A DNA stretch of 64,000 nucleotides from positions 62,001 to 126,000 of the forward strand of contig NZ_JACZCR010000010.1 in the NCBI RefSeq assembly GCF_014904735.1. The letters run 5' to 3'. Source of the stretch: Microbulbifer hainanensis. Lineage in GTDB: Bacteria > Pseudomonadota > Gammaproteobacteria > Pseudomonadales > Cellvibrionaceae. The position numbers and the translations under genes were made by a program. Numbering within the stretch: the first letter of the stretch is position 1; each line of letters begins with the position of its first letter. Below, piece after piece: positions 18,459 to 27,338 of this stretch. A model generated the notes under the pieces. That model searched no databases. It was not told the origin of the DNA and worked only from the letters and a program-made list of their open reading frames with translations.

Positions 18459-19550
18459 TCAGACAGACGTCGTGCCACCTACGCGCCGCTTGCCGTCGCT
18501 CTCGGCCGGCGGCGGCGCATCGGACTGGCGCTGCACCAGGGTGAAATCCAGTAACTGGTGACGCCCTTCCAGCACCTCTCCGTCGCGCCGCGCGCGGACT
18601 TCTTCCACCAGCAGATCCACAGCGGCACGGGCCATCTCGATGATCGGCTGGTGAATAGTGGTAAGTTCGGGCCAGACGGTAGTGGCGAGCGCAGTGTCAT
18701 CGAAACCGCACACCGTCAGGTCGCTGGGCACATCCAGTCCGCGCCGATGGGCAATTGCCACCGTAGCCGCCGCCATATCGTCGTTACTGGCAAAGATAGC
18801 CGTGGGCCTGTCTTCGACCGCGAGCAGCTGTTCAGCCGCCTGCAGTCCCGAGCGGTAAGTGAAGTGCCCCTGCGCCTCGAGTGCGTCGTCTACCGGCAGG
18901 CCCGCTTCGCGCAGGGCGTCGCGGTAGCCCGCCAGCCGGCGTCCGCTGGCGATCTGATTGGTATCGCCGATGACGAATCCGATGCGCCGGTGCCCCAGGG
19001 AGATGATGTGGCGGGTCATGGCAAATGCCGCCTGGTAATCGTCGATGCTGACCGCCGAAGTATTGTTGTACGCATTCTCCGAAGCGATCGCCGCCGCCGG
19101 CGTATCGCTCGCTCGCAACAGTTCCTGCATGCGCGGCTGATCCGACAGCGGCGGTGTGATCAGCAGCCCCTCGACCCCACCGGCCATCAGCCGCGCGGCC
19201 ACGGTTTCGGCGTCCTCCTCGGTATCGCACTTCTCGACCACCAGCTGGATATTGTGGCGGCTCGCCTGCTCCAGACCGCCGACCAGCACCTCGCTCAGGT
19301 AGGCGGCACTGGGGTTGCTGTACAGCAGGCCGATGATGATCTGGTCGGCGCTGGCCAGGCTGCGCGCGGCCCTGTTCGGCGTATAGCCGAGGGACTCGAT
19401 CGCCGCCAGCACCGCATCGCGCGTCTTTGCCCGCACGTTGCTCTCACCGTTGATGACACGGGATACCGTCATCGGCGATACGCCGGCACTGCGGGCGACG
19501 TCGCTGATGGTGGGGGCATTCCGCTGACGGCGGCTCTGTCTCTGTTTCAC
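18459..19550 (-). CDS. LacI-family transcriptional regulator
   Basis: 363 residues with an N-terminal LacI helix-turn-helix (TISDVARSAGVSPMTVSRVI) and hinge (YTPNRAARSLAS), then a periplasmic-binding-protein-like sensor domain (IIGLLYSNPSAAYLSEVL, IFASNDDMAAATV, VCGFDDTALA). It is likely a repressor that responds to a sugar. It lies 87 bases downstream of the DUF6445 gene, and is the only LacI-type protein in the window. It is thus the best local candidate for binding the xyl-box-like sites at 27109 and 29688. An imperfect inverted repeat (ATTGC...GCAAT, 19603-19618) upstream could be an autoregulatory site. Confidence 0.92.
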   Translation of the reverse strand: MKQRQSRRQRNAPTISDVARSAGVSPMTVSRVINGESNVRAKTRDAVLAAIESLGYTPNRAARSLASADQIIIGLLYSNPSAAYLSEVLVGGLEQASRHNIQLVVEKCDTEEDAETVAARLMAGGVEGLLITPPLSDQPRMQELLRASDTPAAAIASENAYNNTSAVSIDDYQAAFAMTRHIISLGHRRIGFVIGDTNQIASGRRLAGYRDALREAGLPVDDALEAQGHFTYRSGLQAAEQLLAVEDRPTAIFASNDDMAAATVAIAHRRGLDVPSDLTVCGFDDTALATTVWPELTTIHQPIIEMARAAVDLLVEEVRARRDGEVLEGRHQLLDFTLVQRQSDAPPPAESDGKRRVGGTTSV

Positions 19551-19637
19551 GGTTACTGATGCCTGGGCGAATTGAATTCAACGTCTAATGATCTATCCAA
19601 ACATTGCATCAACGCAATATCTGGCACAATGCCGGAA

Positions 19638-20333
19638 CTAGATCACATCAATGAAACTGTTGATGGAAAGCCTGCCCGTACGCGGGTCGGCGTCCGGCAC
19701 GAAGTCGCTGGCGATGGAACCGGAATGCAGTGAATTGCGCCGGTAAATCAGCACGCGGTTGAACACGCCATCCTGCGCGGCAATGCGTTCGAAGTAGGGA
19801 TTGTCGCCATCGATATAGCCACTGCGGGGGAAATTCTCCGCAGCGCTCTCCCGCTGCAATTGCACCAAATAGGGTTCGCGCCGTCCCGTATCAATGGTCT
19901 CATACCCCGTAGCGCGATGCCGGTAAAATGCGGTGCCGCCGAATGGCCGGTCAAACAGGTAGAGGATCGAAGCCAGCCCGCGCGGTTCTGTGGAGTCGAC
20001 ATGGGGCACCCACTGGATTGGCGACAGCTGCTCCGGCGGGGTCGTCACCAGCGAGTAATGACACATGGAGAAAGCCAGTTTGGCGGCCCGCAACTGGAAA
20101 TGCTCGATCAGCAGATCCTGCAACTGCTGCAGGAAAAACTGTCGATACTGCAATGGCGCCCGCGCACGCACGCCGGGGTAGTAGCGACTGCTGGCGGAAA
20201 AGGATTTTCCGGCGGCGGACTCCCTGAGCTGCCGCGCATCGTCGATGAAGTTATCCACCACCAATAGCGGCGCACGCTCCCGCCCGATGGTCAGTTCCTT
20301 TATGTGAAATTCCGGGTGGCGCTGCAGTCGCAT
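19638..20333 (-). CDS. DUF6445 protein, predicted 2-oxoglutarate/Fe(II)-type oxygenase
   Basis: 231 residues, no signal peptide. The pattern H111-x-D113 (WVPHVDSTEPRG), H203 (RRNSLHSGS) and a downstream arginine near R218/R221 (RTGRLSINSF) fits the metal and co-substrate ligands of the double-stranded beta-helix of 2-oxoglutarate oxygenases. The glycine-rich FGGTAFYRH strand between them also fits. The substrate is unknown. The start overlaps the halogenase-like stop by one base (TGATG), so the two are translationally coupled. This DUF commonly accompanies flavin-halogenase-like genes next to TonB receptors. Confidence 0.75.
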   Translation of the reverse strand: MRLQRHPEFHIKELTIGRERAPLLVVDNFIDDARQLRESAAGKSFSASSRYYPGVRARAPLQYRQFFLQQLQDLLIEHFQLRAAKLAFSMCHYSLVTTPPEQLSPIQWVPHVDSTEPRGLASILYLFDRPFGGTAFYRHRATGYETIDTGRREPYLVQLQRESAAENFPRSGYIDGDNPYFERIAAQDGVFNRVLIYRRNSLHSGSIASDFVPDADPRTGRLSINSFIDVI

Positions 20334-21841
20334 CAGGCACCGACCTCACTGCACCCGGCCCCGCAGTAACGTTCGATAAACACCTCGTGCGCTGGTAGCT
20401 GCGCAACGGCATCGCGGATCTGCTGGCGAATGCTAGCCAGAAAGTTGTCGAGCTCGCTCTCGCTCATCATGCGCGCGAGGTGGTGACTGCGCTGGGGAAT
20501 CAGTCCCTGCCCCACCATGACCTGGACCCAGGAGTCCACGCGGAACAGCTCGCCCTCTGCCTGAAAGGCGTGGCCGTTTTCGCGGAACAGCGCCATGCGA
20601 TGAGCCAGTGTTTCCGGAACCGACATACTGCGGCAGTGCCGCCAGAAGGCGCTGTCGCGCCGCTCCGTCAGGTGGTAGTGCAGCACGATGAAATCGCGGA
20701 TTTTCTCCAGCTCCTCGCGGGTCTTGCGATTGTATTCCTCTTCCAGTGACGGGGTGATCCCAGCGAAGGGGAACAGCTGCATCAGCCTCGTGATACCGGT
20801 CATGATCAGGTGGATACTGGTGGATTCCAACGGCTCGATAAAACCGCTGGCCAGTCCCAGCGCGATACAGTTGCGGTTCCACGCTTTTCTGCGGCGGCCT
20901 GTGCGAAAACGCAGCACGCGCGGATCGGTCAGCGCCTCACCCTCGACATTTGCCAGCAGCTCCCGCTGTGCGTCTTCATCGGTCATGTAGCGGCTGCAAT
21001 AGACAAGGCCATTGCCTGTACGCTGCTGTAGCGGTATGCGCCACTGCCAGCCCGCCTCCCGGGCGATCGAGCGGGTATAGGGCAGAGCCTCGCCGCAGCG
21101 CTTCGTCTGTACGGCAACGGCGCTGTCGCAGGGCAGCCAGTGGGACCAGTCCTCATAGCCGCTGTGCAGCGTCTGCTCGATCAGCAGGCCGCGAAAGCCG
21201 GTGCAGTCGATAAACAGGTCGCCCTCGAGCACCTGGCCGTCTTCGAGTAGCAGTGACTGGATGTCGCCGCTGTCGGCACACTGGTTGACGTGGGCAATCT
21301 TGCCCTCGACGCGTCGGACTCCGAGCTTTTCACTGAAGGCCCGCAGGAATTTTGCGTAGAGCCCCGCGTCAAGATGATAGGCGAAGTTGATATTCGACTG
21401 TGGCGACGTGGCAAAGCACCCCGCCTTCGCCGCCTGCAATTCGAAGCAGTAATCGCCGATTTCTGATTCGATCCCCAGTTCCAGACCGCGCAACCAGAAG
21501 TGGTGGAACTCTGCCAGCCAACTCTCGCGGCCGTTTTTGCCAAAGGCATGGATATAGCGATCGCCGACCCGTCCCCAGTTTTCAAACTCGATACCCAGCT
21601 TGAAAGTAGCCTGCGTCGCGCGCATAAACTGCGCCTCGTCTATCCCCAGCAATTTGTGAAACACCCGCATTGGTGGAATGGTGGCCTCGCCGACGCCGAC
21701 CGTTCCGATCGCTTCGGATTCCACCAGGGTAATATCGAGCAGTTCCCCAAGTTTCTTCGACAGCGCTGCAGCAGCAATCCAGCCGGCGGTACCGCCGCCG
21801 GCAATAACGACCTTCGAGACCTTCTCTTTATTGTTCTGCAT
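20333..21841 (-). CDS. Tryptophan-halogenase-family flavoprotein (first copy)
   Basis: 502 residues. An N-terminal FAD site VVIAGGGTAGWIAAAALSKK, the flavin-halogenase motif GWQWRIPLQQR (WxWxIP), the conserved lysine K81 in ATFKLGIEFENW and the glutamate region GFIEPLESTSIHLI are all present. The catalytic set of PrnA-like FADH2-dependent halogenases is thus retained. Members encoded next to TonB receptors, SapC and cupins have no proven substrate and need not act on tryptophan. A flavin reductase gene is not seen nearby. Second-last gene of the SapC operon. Confidence 0.88.
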   Translation of the reverse strand: MQNNKEKVSKVVIAGGGTAGWIAAAALSKKLGELLDITLVESEAIGTVGVGEATIPPMRVFHKLLGIDEAQFMRATQATFKLGIEFENWGRVGDRYIHAFGKNGRESWLAEFHHFWLRGLELGIESEIGDYCFELQAAKAGCFATSPQSNINFAYHLDAGLYAKFLRAFSEKLGVRRVEGKIAHVNQCADSGDIQSLLLEDGQVLEGDLFIDCTGFRGLLIEQTLHSGYEDWSHWLPCDSAVAVQTKRCGEALPYTRSIAREAGWQWRIPLQQRTGNGLVYCSRYMTDEDAQRELLANVEGEALTDPRVLRFRTGRRRKAWNRNCIALGLASGFIEPLESTSIHLIMTGITRLMQLFPFAGITPSLEEEYNRKTREELEKIRDFIVLHYHLTERRDSAFWRHCRSMSVPETLAHRMALFRENGHAFQAEGELFRVDSWVQVMVGQGLIPQRSHHLARMMSESELDNFLASIRQQIRDAVAQLPAHEVFIERYCGAGCSEVGA

Positions 21842-21944
21842 CTCTCACCTCTTATCGCGACTATCGCCCCGGCATTACGCCTGTGCGGGATTTCCACTCG
21901 CCTCACACAGAGCCATCGCAATACATTCTCGCGGTCCGTGTCCG

Positions 21945-22982
21945 TCAACGATTCAATTTGTTGATCAGCATCGCCCGCAGCCGACGCCCGGCAGTTTCGT
22001 CCAGCGGGCCGAGCAGGCCCCGGGCCTGTTCCGGCAGGTGTTCCCGCGGTTGTTCCCGCGCGCCGAAAATGTAGTAGTCAAAAATGTGCTTCCACGCCGC
22101 CCGCTCCTGTCCCGGGCGATCCCGCAGACTGAGCAGCGCGTGGAACACCGCGTTCATTGGTGTGCCCATGAACTTCGGCGATGTATTCCACCAGTAATTG
22201 ATCAGCACGTTGAACGGCGCCAGCGCCTCGACCTGGTGCCACCAGAGACTGGGGTAGAAAATCGCATCACCCGCTTCCATATCCGCCACCTGCCCCGCCG
22301 CCAGCGCCTCGCGGAAACGCGGGTAGCGCTCGAAGTCCGGATTGGCAAAATCCACCATACTCACCGCCTGTCCGCCGGGTGTCGGCTCGAGCGGACCCGG
22401 ATAGAGGTTGGCAATCTGCTCCGGTGGAAACAGCGTAAAGCGACGCCGCCCCACCGCGCAGCAGGCGATATTGTTCGGTGCATCGTAGTGCGCCGATGCC
22501 AGCGAACGATTGCCGATCCAGATACTCATCAGCGGATCGTTGCCGGCAAACATGGGGTCATCGAATTCCAGATCGTTGTGTTCCCGCAGCCCCGGCAGGC
22601 AGGCATCGGCGGTCGTCGAACCGACGTAGATCGACGGCGGCGCCGCGTCATCCAGGTACTCGGACAACTGGTCCAGCACCTGGTCGAGCGGCAGTCGCCG
22701 CAACTCGAAATTCATGCCGCCCAGGTCTTCGGTATAGAAGTAGCGCCCGCGGATTTCCGGCGGGCCGAGATAGGTACCGACGGTGCGGCCGTTGTAGAAA
22801 GACTTCAGGTAGTCCATCGCCGCCGCACTGGTACGATTGCCCAGCTCGACCAGCGCCCAGTCTTTCACCAGCCCTTTCAGGAGCACCGGCTCTCCGGCCT
22901 CCATCAATTCCGCAAAGGGAATCGCGTCGGGAGTGATACCACGCAGTTCTCTAACCCGATTGGCTGCTTCGCTCATGGCCAC
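21945..22982 (-). CDS. Cupin_8/JmjC-like 2-oxoglutarate oxygenase
   Basis: 345 residues with the JmjC-like cupin_8 fold. The iron ligands are visible as H165-x-D167 (SAHYDAPNNIACC) and H249 (YPSLWWHQVEAL), with the strand RRFTLFPPEQIANLYPGPL after the first pair as in factor-inhibiting-HIF-like enzymes. Relatives hydroxylate protein side chains, but the substrate here is unknown. It begins 9 bases after sapC, so the two are one transcript; a 103-base gap separates it from the halogenase-like gene. Confidence 0.85.
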   Translation of the reverse strand: MAMSEAANRVRELRGITPDAIPFAELMEAGEPVLLKGLVKDWALVELGNRTSAAAMDYLKSFYNGRTVGTYLGPPEIRGRYFYTEDLGGMNFELRRLPLDQVLDQLSEYLDDAAPPSIYVGSTTADACLPGLREHNDLEFDDPMFAGNDPLMSIWIGNRSLASAHYDAPNNIACCAVGRRRFTLFPPEQIANLYPGPLEPTPGGQAVSMVDFANPDFERYPRFREALAAGQVADMEAGDAIFYPSLWWHQVEALAPFNVLINYWWNTSPKFMGTPMNAVFHALLSLRDRPGQERAAWKHIFDYYIFGAREQPREHLPEQARGLLGPLDETAGRRLRAMLINKLNR

Positions 22983-22991
22983 GCCCCCGAC

Positions 22992-23744
22992 TCAGGCCTC
23001 GACCACACGGGCCGTTTCAGCTTGACGGGCAACGCGCCTGCGCTTCATCTCGATCAGCTTCTTGATGTTATGGAGAGAGGCCGCAAGCAGGAAGGCTTCG
23101 CGGAGATATCCGGCGCGGTTCAGTTTCTCCAGGCTGGCGCCGTCCAGGGCCGCGAGCTTCTCCTCGTTCACGGTGTAGTAGCCACCGAGTTCGATATGCT
23201 CGTCGCGGTGTATCTCCACGCTGATGCTGACCGACTCGATCAGCCCGCACGCATCGAGTGCACTGTACAGACCGCCGGCAATCTCCATCCCGGCGTGAAT
23301 CTTGCGCAGCGTCGAAGCAATGCCATCAAGGTAAGGCGAGTTGCCCCCGTGGGGCAGGAATACAGCCTGGCCGCGGCTTTCGTTGACCCGCGGATTGTCC
23401 ATGTCCACATGGATCACCGTCTCGCGGCGCAACTCGCCGTCCACCTCCTGCTCCTGAAAACCGATCAGGAAAGGACCGCGGGCGACAATGGCCGGAACAT
23501 AGCTGGCATTCCAGTCACCATTTTCCAGAAACAGGTTTTCAGCCCGGCGGAACCCGAGCAGTGCCACGGCCTGGAACTGATCGCCATCGCGGTGTAACAG
23601 GATCGGGTATTCCCGCTGAATATCGCCAAACTCGGTCGGGAAAGTGACCACAGCACCGACATCATCACCATAGCTGGCGGAGTAATCGGTAATGATTTTC
23701 AGGTCTTTGTGAGAGACATTGTTCAACAGCACATGATTGGTCAT
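22992..23744 (-). CDS. SapC-family protein
   Basis: 250 residues from ATG 23744, which has GGGGGAG at a good distance; the longer open frame upstream runs through the terminator and is not coding. The family pattern is clear: FPTEFGDIQREYPILLHRDG, FRRAENLFLENGDWNASYVP, ARGPFLIGFQ and the C-terminal IHRDEHIELGGYYTVNEEKL followed by LREAFLLAASLHNIKKLIE. SapC was first named from the paracrystalline surface-layer region of Campylobacter, but its function is unknown. In gammaproteobacteria and Caulobacter it is regularly found with TonB receptors and halogenase-like genes, as here. Confidence 0.88.
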   Translation of the reverse strand: MTNHVLLNNVSHKDLKIITDYSASYGDDVGAVVTFPTEFGDIQREYPILLHRDGDQFQAVALLGFRRAENLFLENGDWNASYVPAIVARGPFLIGFQEQEVDGELRRETVIHVDMDNPRVNESRGQAVFLPHGGNSPYLDGIASTLRKIHAGMEIAGGLYSALDACGLIESVSISVEIHRDEHIELGGYYTVNEEKLAALDGASLEKLNRAGYLREAFLLAASLHNIKKLIEMKRRRVARQAETARVVEA

Positions 23745-23918
23745 GGCTCCCCCATCACTTGTAGTTTTTATCGTTTTTCGCATTACATCCGGCGGCAAAA
23801 CTAGCCGGGGACATACGCTCAGCTCGCAGCTTTGCACCGATGAAAGCACAGTTTTTTGGCATTCCAGTATTGCGTTCAAATACCCTTGGCGCAACGGTTT
23901 TTTCGGAGAAATGGCCAT

Positions 23919-23946
23919 AAAAAAGGGCCGCTGAAAGTAGCGGCCC
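23919..23946 (-). terminator. Rho-independent terminator of the TonB receptor gene
   Basis: On the minus strand an 8-base-pair stem GGGCCGCT/AGCGGCCC with a 6-base loop is followed by six Ts. It lies 40 bases after the receptor stop codon and before sapC, so sapC expression needs read-through or its own promoter. Confidence 0.9.
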
Positions 23947-23985
23947 AAGCTTAACAACAAACTCACCCAGGTGAGGTTCGAGCAA

Positions 23986-26900
23986 TCAGAAAGCGTAACG
24001 TGCGCCCAGTTGGTAGCGCGCGCCCTGGTCTTCCAGGTACCACAGCTGGCTGTAAGAGCGGCCGTACTGACGCACATTTTCTTCAGTCAAGTTCAACCCT
24101 TCAAAGAACACATTCAGGTTATCGTTGACCTCGTAATTGACGTTCAGGTCCAGCTGGTAGTAATCATCCACAAAAACCGGGTTCTTGGAGTTACCCTTGT
24201 TGACTTCGTTCAGGTAGTTGTCGCGCCAGTTGTAGGCAAGGCGCGCCTGGAAGCCGTAGTTTTCGTAAATCCCCACCAGGTTAGCGGTGTCGCTGAGGCC
24301 GGTCAGGGCAAACTGGGCAACGCTCGGATTCGCGTTCACATCAAAACCCACATCGCCGCGCACAATCGTGTAGTTCGCCTGCACACCGAAACCGGTATCA
24401 CCGAAGAAGTGCTGTACCGCGAATTCGGCACCGTAAATCTTCGCCTCCTTGTTGTTGTCCGGCTTGGACGTGCGGAACATCATCAGCGGATCGTCACCGT
24501 TCGGCGCCAGATCGTAGGCCGTGGCCACGTCGATGGCGAACTGCGCATCGTCGGTATAGTCCGCCGCACCGTTGGGATAGGCTTCCGGGTGCTCGAGTAC
24601 CGACATCATCACAAACAGCGATGTATCGTTGAGCGCCCAACCATTATCCGCCAGTGCCTGGGCCGCCGCCTCCGCGCGCGGGCCATTGGTCACGTCGCGC
24701 ATGCCGAAATGGTTTTCATCCACTTGCGCAGTACCGATAAAGTTGTCGACGCGCTTCTCGAAGAAGCCGACCGAGGCATAACTGGTATCGCTGTAATACC
24801 ACTCCAGAGACAAATCCAGGTTGTTGGAATCCAGCGGCAGCAGTGCCGGGTTGGAGGCCTGTGCCGTGGGCATAGTGCCATTGTAGGTGGAGCCTACGGT
24901 GCCGAAGTTGCTCACCGACGGTGACAGGCTGCCGTAACCGGCGCGGGCCAGCGTCTTGCTGTAGGAGAAACGGCCTTTCAGGTCTTCGCGGAAGTTGATC
25001 GAGAAGTCGAAGCTCGGCAGCAGGTTGTCGTAGCTGGCATCGGCACTGATCAGCTGCGGATCACCGTCGGCGTACTTGGTCATAAAGTCGTTGTTGTCCT
25101 GCCACAACAGGTATTGCGGCAGCTGCTGCAGGGAAGACGACTTCACGTCGGTGGATTCGTAGCGGACACCGGCCAACATATGTGTGGGCATTTCGCCGAG
25201 CTGACTGTCGATGGCCACCTGGAAGTAGACCGCGGAGGAATCCTCTTCCACATCGTTGTTGGTGGTGAAGTTATCGGCGATCGCACACTGGTAGCCGTTG
25301 CCGGCAGTAGCGTATTGGGTCATGGCCCAGTTACACAGAGCCACGGGATCGCCGTGGAAACCGGTTCCCAGCGCATTCGACGTATTGTAGTCGTCGAACT
25401 GCCCGGTGAGGCTGAACTGATTCCACAGCTCATCGGGAATCTCACCGGGGTTGGCAATACCCCAGTCACCCAGGCCCATATAGCGGTTGGACGCCTGCTG
25501 GTTCATATCCACGGCCATGGATTCGACGCCGAAATCAAAACGGCCGTTATCGAATTCCAGTGACCCGTCCAGTTTCGCCTGGGTAATTTCGGTGGACTGG
25601 CCGGCATACCAGATACGCGCCACCTGGGTACCGAAATCGCCGGTATCAAACTGGCCATTGTTATTGCCGCGCACAGAATCATCGAAAGTAACGTTGGCAA
25701 TGGGCAAGTCGCCACCGTAGTTCACCACCTGCGAAGTCAGGATCGGCGCGGCGATACTGACATCGATAGAGCCGGCATTGCCAGGTCCGCTCGGCAGACT
25801 GTCCATGGTGGAATTGTGCGCGTCGAATTTCAGACTGAAGGCATCGCTCACCTGCCAGTCCGCATTGAAGCCCACAGATTTCAGTGTGTTGGTCTGCTCG
25901 CGCCACTGCTGCTCGAAGCCGGCGTCTTTGCCGCTGAGCACTTCGGAATAGAGAATCGGCGATGCCACGCTGGAGTTGTCGAAGGCAACGTGATCGGCGC
26001 TGTTACCGTTGGCAAACCAGAAGGTCTGTTCGCCGCGGTGTTCCTGCAGGTAGTTTTCCGCGTAGGTGTAATCGCCGGTCAGGGTCATGCTGTCCATCGG
26101 GCGGAATTGCAGAGTCAGCTGGCCGTTGGTCCGCTCGCGGTGGCGATCGGACCAGGCGTAGCGCAGGTCATTCGGACGCGCGTAAAGCTGGCCGTCAGCC
26201 GGAGCGTTTTCGATCACGGCATCGTCGGTGAAGGAATAGAGATTATCTTCGCCCCAGGTGCCGATATTCCAGTCGTTGACCGCGGATGCCGCCGCACCGG
26301 AATCGCGTTCCTGATAGCTGCCACTCAGGGAGACACCGTATTTTTCGCTGTCGTCAGTCCAGCTGAAGATACCGGAAATTTCGGGGGTGAAATCGTCTCC
26401 GGCAACATTGGTGGTGTCGTTGACCAACTTGCCGCCGAATGTTGCCTGCATGCCCGGGTTGTCGAACGGCTTGGCGGTATCGATATTCACCGTCGCACCG
26501 ATACCACCGCTGGTGATATCAGCGCGGCCGGTCTTGTACACCTGCACGCCGCTGACACTCTCCGAAGCCAGGTTGGCAAAGTCGAAAGCACGGGAGCCAC
26601 CGCCGCGGGTGATACCGGCACCACTGCCACCGCCATAGGCAATACCGCCCGGCAGGGTACGACCGTTCAAGGTGACCATGTTGTTGCTGCCGGTAAAGCC
26701 GCGCACGGTAATCTCAGAGCCTTCGCCATTGACGCGGTTGATCGACACACCGGAGATGCGCTGCAGAGATTCCGCGAGGTTGGTATCCGGAAATTTACCG
26801 ATATCTTCGGAGGAAATGGCGTCCACGACGCCGGACGAGTCGCGCTTGATATCCATCGAGCGCTCGAGTGATGCGCGGATACCGGTAACGCTGACCTCTT

Positions 26901-26997
26901 CGATTTGGCTGGATTCCTGTCCCATGGCCGTCTGTGCACAGGCCATGGTTGCCATTACCGTGATAATGACATCCGACAACTTCTTGCGTTGAAACAT
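23986..26997 (-). CDS. TonB-dependent outer-membrane receptor (probable xylo-oligosaccharide receptor)
   Basis: 1003 residues with a signal peptide (MFQRKKLSDVIITVMATMACAQTAMGQ), a TonB-box-like start IEEVSVTGIRASLERSMDIK, a plug domain (ISGVSINRVNGEGSEITVRGF, NMVTLNGRTLPGG, SGVQVYKTGRADIT) and a beta barrel ending in the terminal aromatic YQLGARYAF. It belongs to the large Xanthomonas/Caulobacter-type receptor subgroup often used for glycans. The promoter carries a xyl-box-like site and the neighbouring gene is GH67, so a (glucurono)xylo-oligosaccharide ligand is inferred. Confidence 0.9.
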   Translation of the reverse strand: MFQRKKLSDVIITVMATMACAQTAMGQESSQIEEVSVTGIRASLERSMDIKRDSSGVVDAISSEDIGKFPDTNLAESLQRISGVSINRVNGEGSEITVRGFTGSNNMVTLNGRTLPGGIAYGGGSGAGITRGGGSRAFDFANLASESVSGVQVYKTGRADITSGGIGATVNIDTAKPFDNPGMQATFGGKLVNDTTNVAGDDFTPEISGIFSWTDDSEKYGVSLSGSYQERDSGAAASAVNDWNIGTWGEDNLYSFTDDAVIENAPADGQLYARPNDLRYAWSDRHRERTNGQLTLQFRPMDSMTLTGDYTYAENYLQEHRGEQTFWFANGNSADHVAFDNSSVASPILYSEVLSGKDAGFEQQWREQTNTLKSVGFNADWQVSDAFSLKFDAHNSTMDSLPSGPGNAGSIDVSIAAPILTSQVVNYGGDLPIANVTFDDSVRGNNNGQFDTGDFGTQVARIWYAGQSTEITQAKLDGSLEFDNGRFDFGVESMAVDMNQQASNRYMGLGDWGIANPGEIPDELWNQFSLTGQFDDYNTSNALGTGFHGDPVALCNWAMTQYATAGNGYQCAIADNFTTNNDVEEDSSAVYFQVAIDSQLGEMPTHMLAGVRYESTDVKSSSLQQLPQYLLWQDNNDFMTKYADGDPQLISADASYDNLLPSFDFSINFREDLKGRFSYSKTLARAGYGSLSPSVSNFGTVGSTYNGTMPTAQASNPALLPLDSNNLDLSLEWYYSDTSYASVGFFEKRVDNFIGTAQVDENHFGMRDVTNGPRAEAAAQALADNGWALNDTSLFVMMSVLEHPEAYPNGAADYTDDAQFAIDVATAYDLAPNGDDPLMMFRTSKPDNNKEAKIYGAEFAVQHFFGDTGFGVQANYTIVRGDVGFDVNANPSVAQFALTGLSDTANLVGIYENYGFQARLAYNWRDNYLNEVNKGNSKNPVFVDDYYQLDLNVNYEVNDNLNVFFEGLNLTEENVRQYGRSYSQLWYLEDQGARYQLGARYAF

Positions 26998-27108
26998 AGG
27001 ACTCTCCCTTCATTCGCGATTTGCCGCCGTACCTTTCCCGACTGCACAACTCCAGGAGTGCTTTGGTGGCTTTTTTTTATTGGTTATTGTTCGGTATTTA
27101 TCGTTTTA

Positions 27109-27122
27109 TGATACCGCTACCA
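27109..27122 (-). promoter_or_regulatory. xyl-box-like LacI-type operator at the receptor promoter
   Basis: TGATACCGCTACCA differs at three positions from the Xanthomonas xyl-box consensus TGGTAGCGCTAACA (established for the LacI-family XylR regulon) and keeps the central CG. It lies directly downstream of the -10 element, covering the expected transcription start. Confidence 0.7.
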
Positions 27123-27128
27123 TTTTTA

Positions 27129-27157
27129 GAATTACGCCTCCCTTTTGGCGTTGTCAA
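27129..27157 (-). promoter_or_regulatory. Sigma70-type promoter of the TonB receptor
   Basis: On the minus strand TTGACA (27157-27152), a 17-base spacer and TAATTC (27134-27129). The -35 is perfect and the -10 matches four of six consensus bases. Start would be near 27122, inside the operator. Confidence 0.75.
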
Positions 27158-27338
27158 GCGGTTTTATTCCCGTATGGAAAATTCATGGGGTATTTTGTCG
27201 CGATACGCTTCCGCGATGCTGCCGGAGGGACAGTTTGCAAACTTCCGCTGCCGTACTCCATCGTCCGGCCGGGCGAATCGTGCAGGTCCATGTCGAGACG
27301 CAAATCCGGACGCGAAATTGAACCAGGATGCACGCTTG

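Larger units (their letters stand above)
26998..27338. other. Regulatory intergenic region upstream of the TonB receptor
   Basis: 341 bases without a gene. It holds the receptor promoter and operator (described separately) and, on its left, a leader of about 125 bases. Confidence 0.6.

Noticed and set aside
20333..21841. Reading the halogenase-like gene as part of an indole or secondary-metabolite cluster
   Set aside because: No NRPS, PKS, tailoring or flavin reductase gene is near. The context is TonB receptor, SapC and oxygenases, as in glycan loci.
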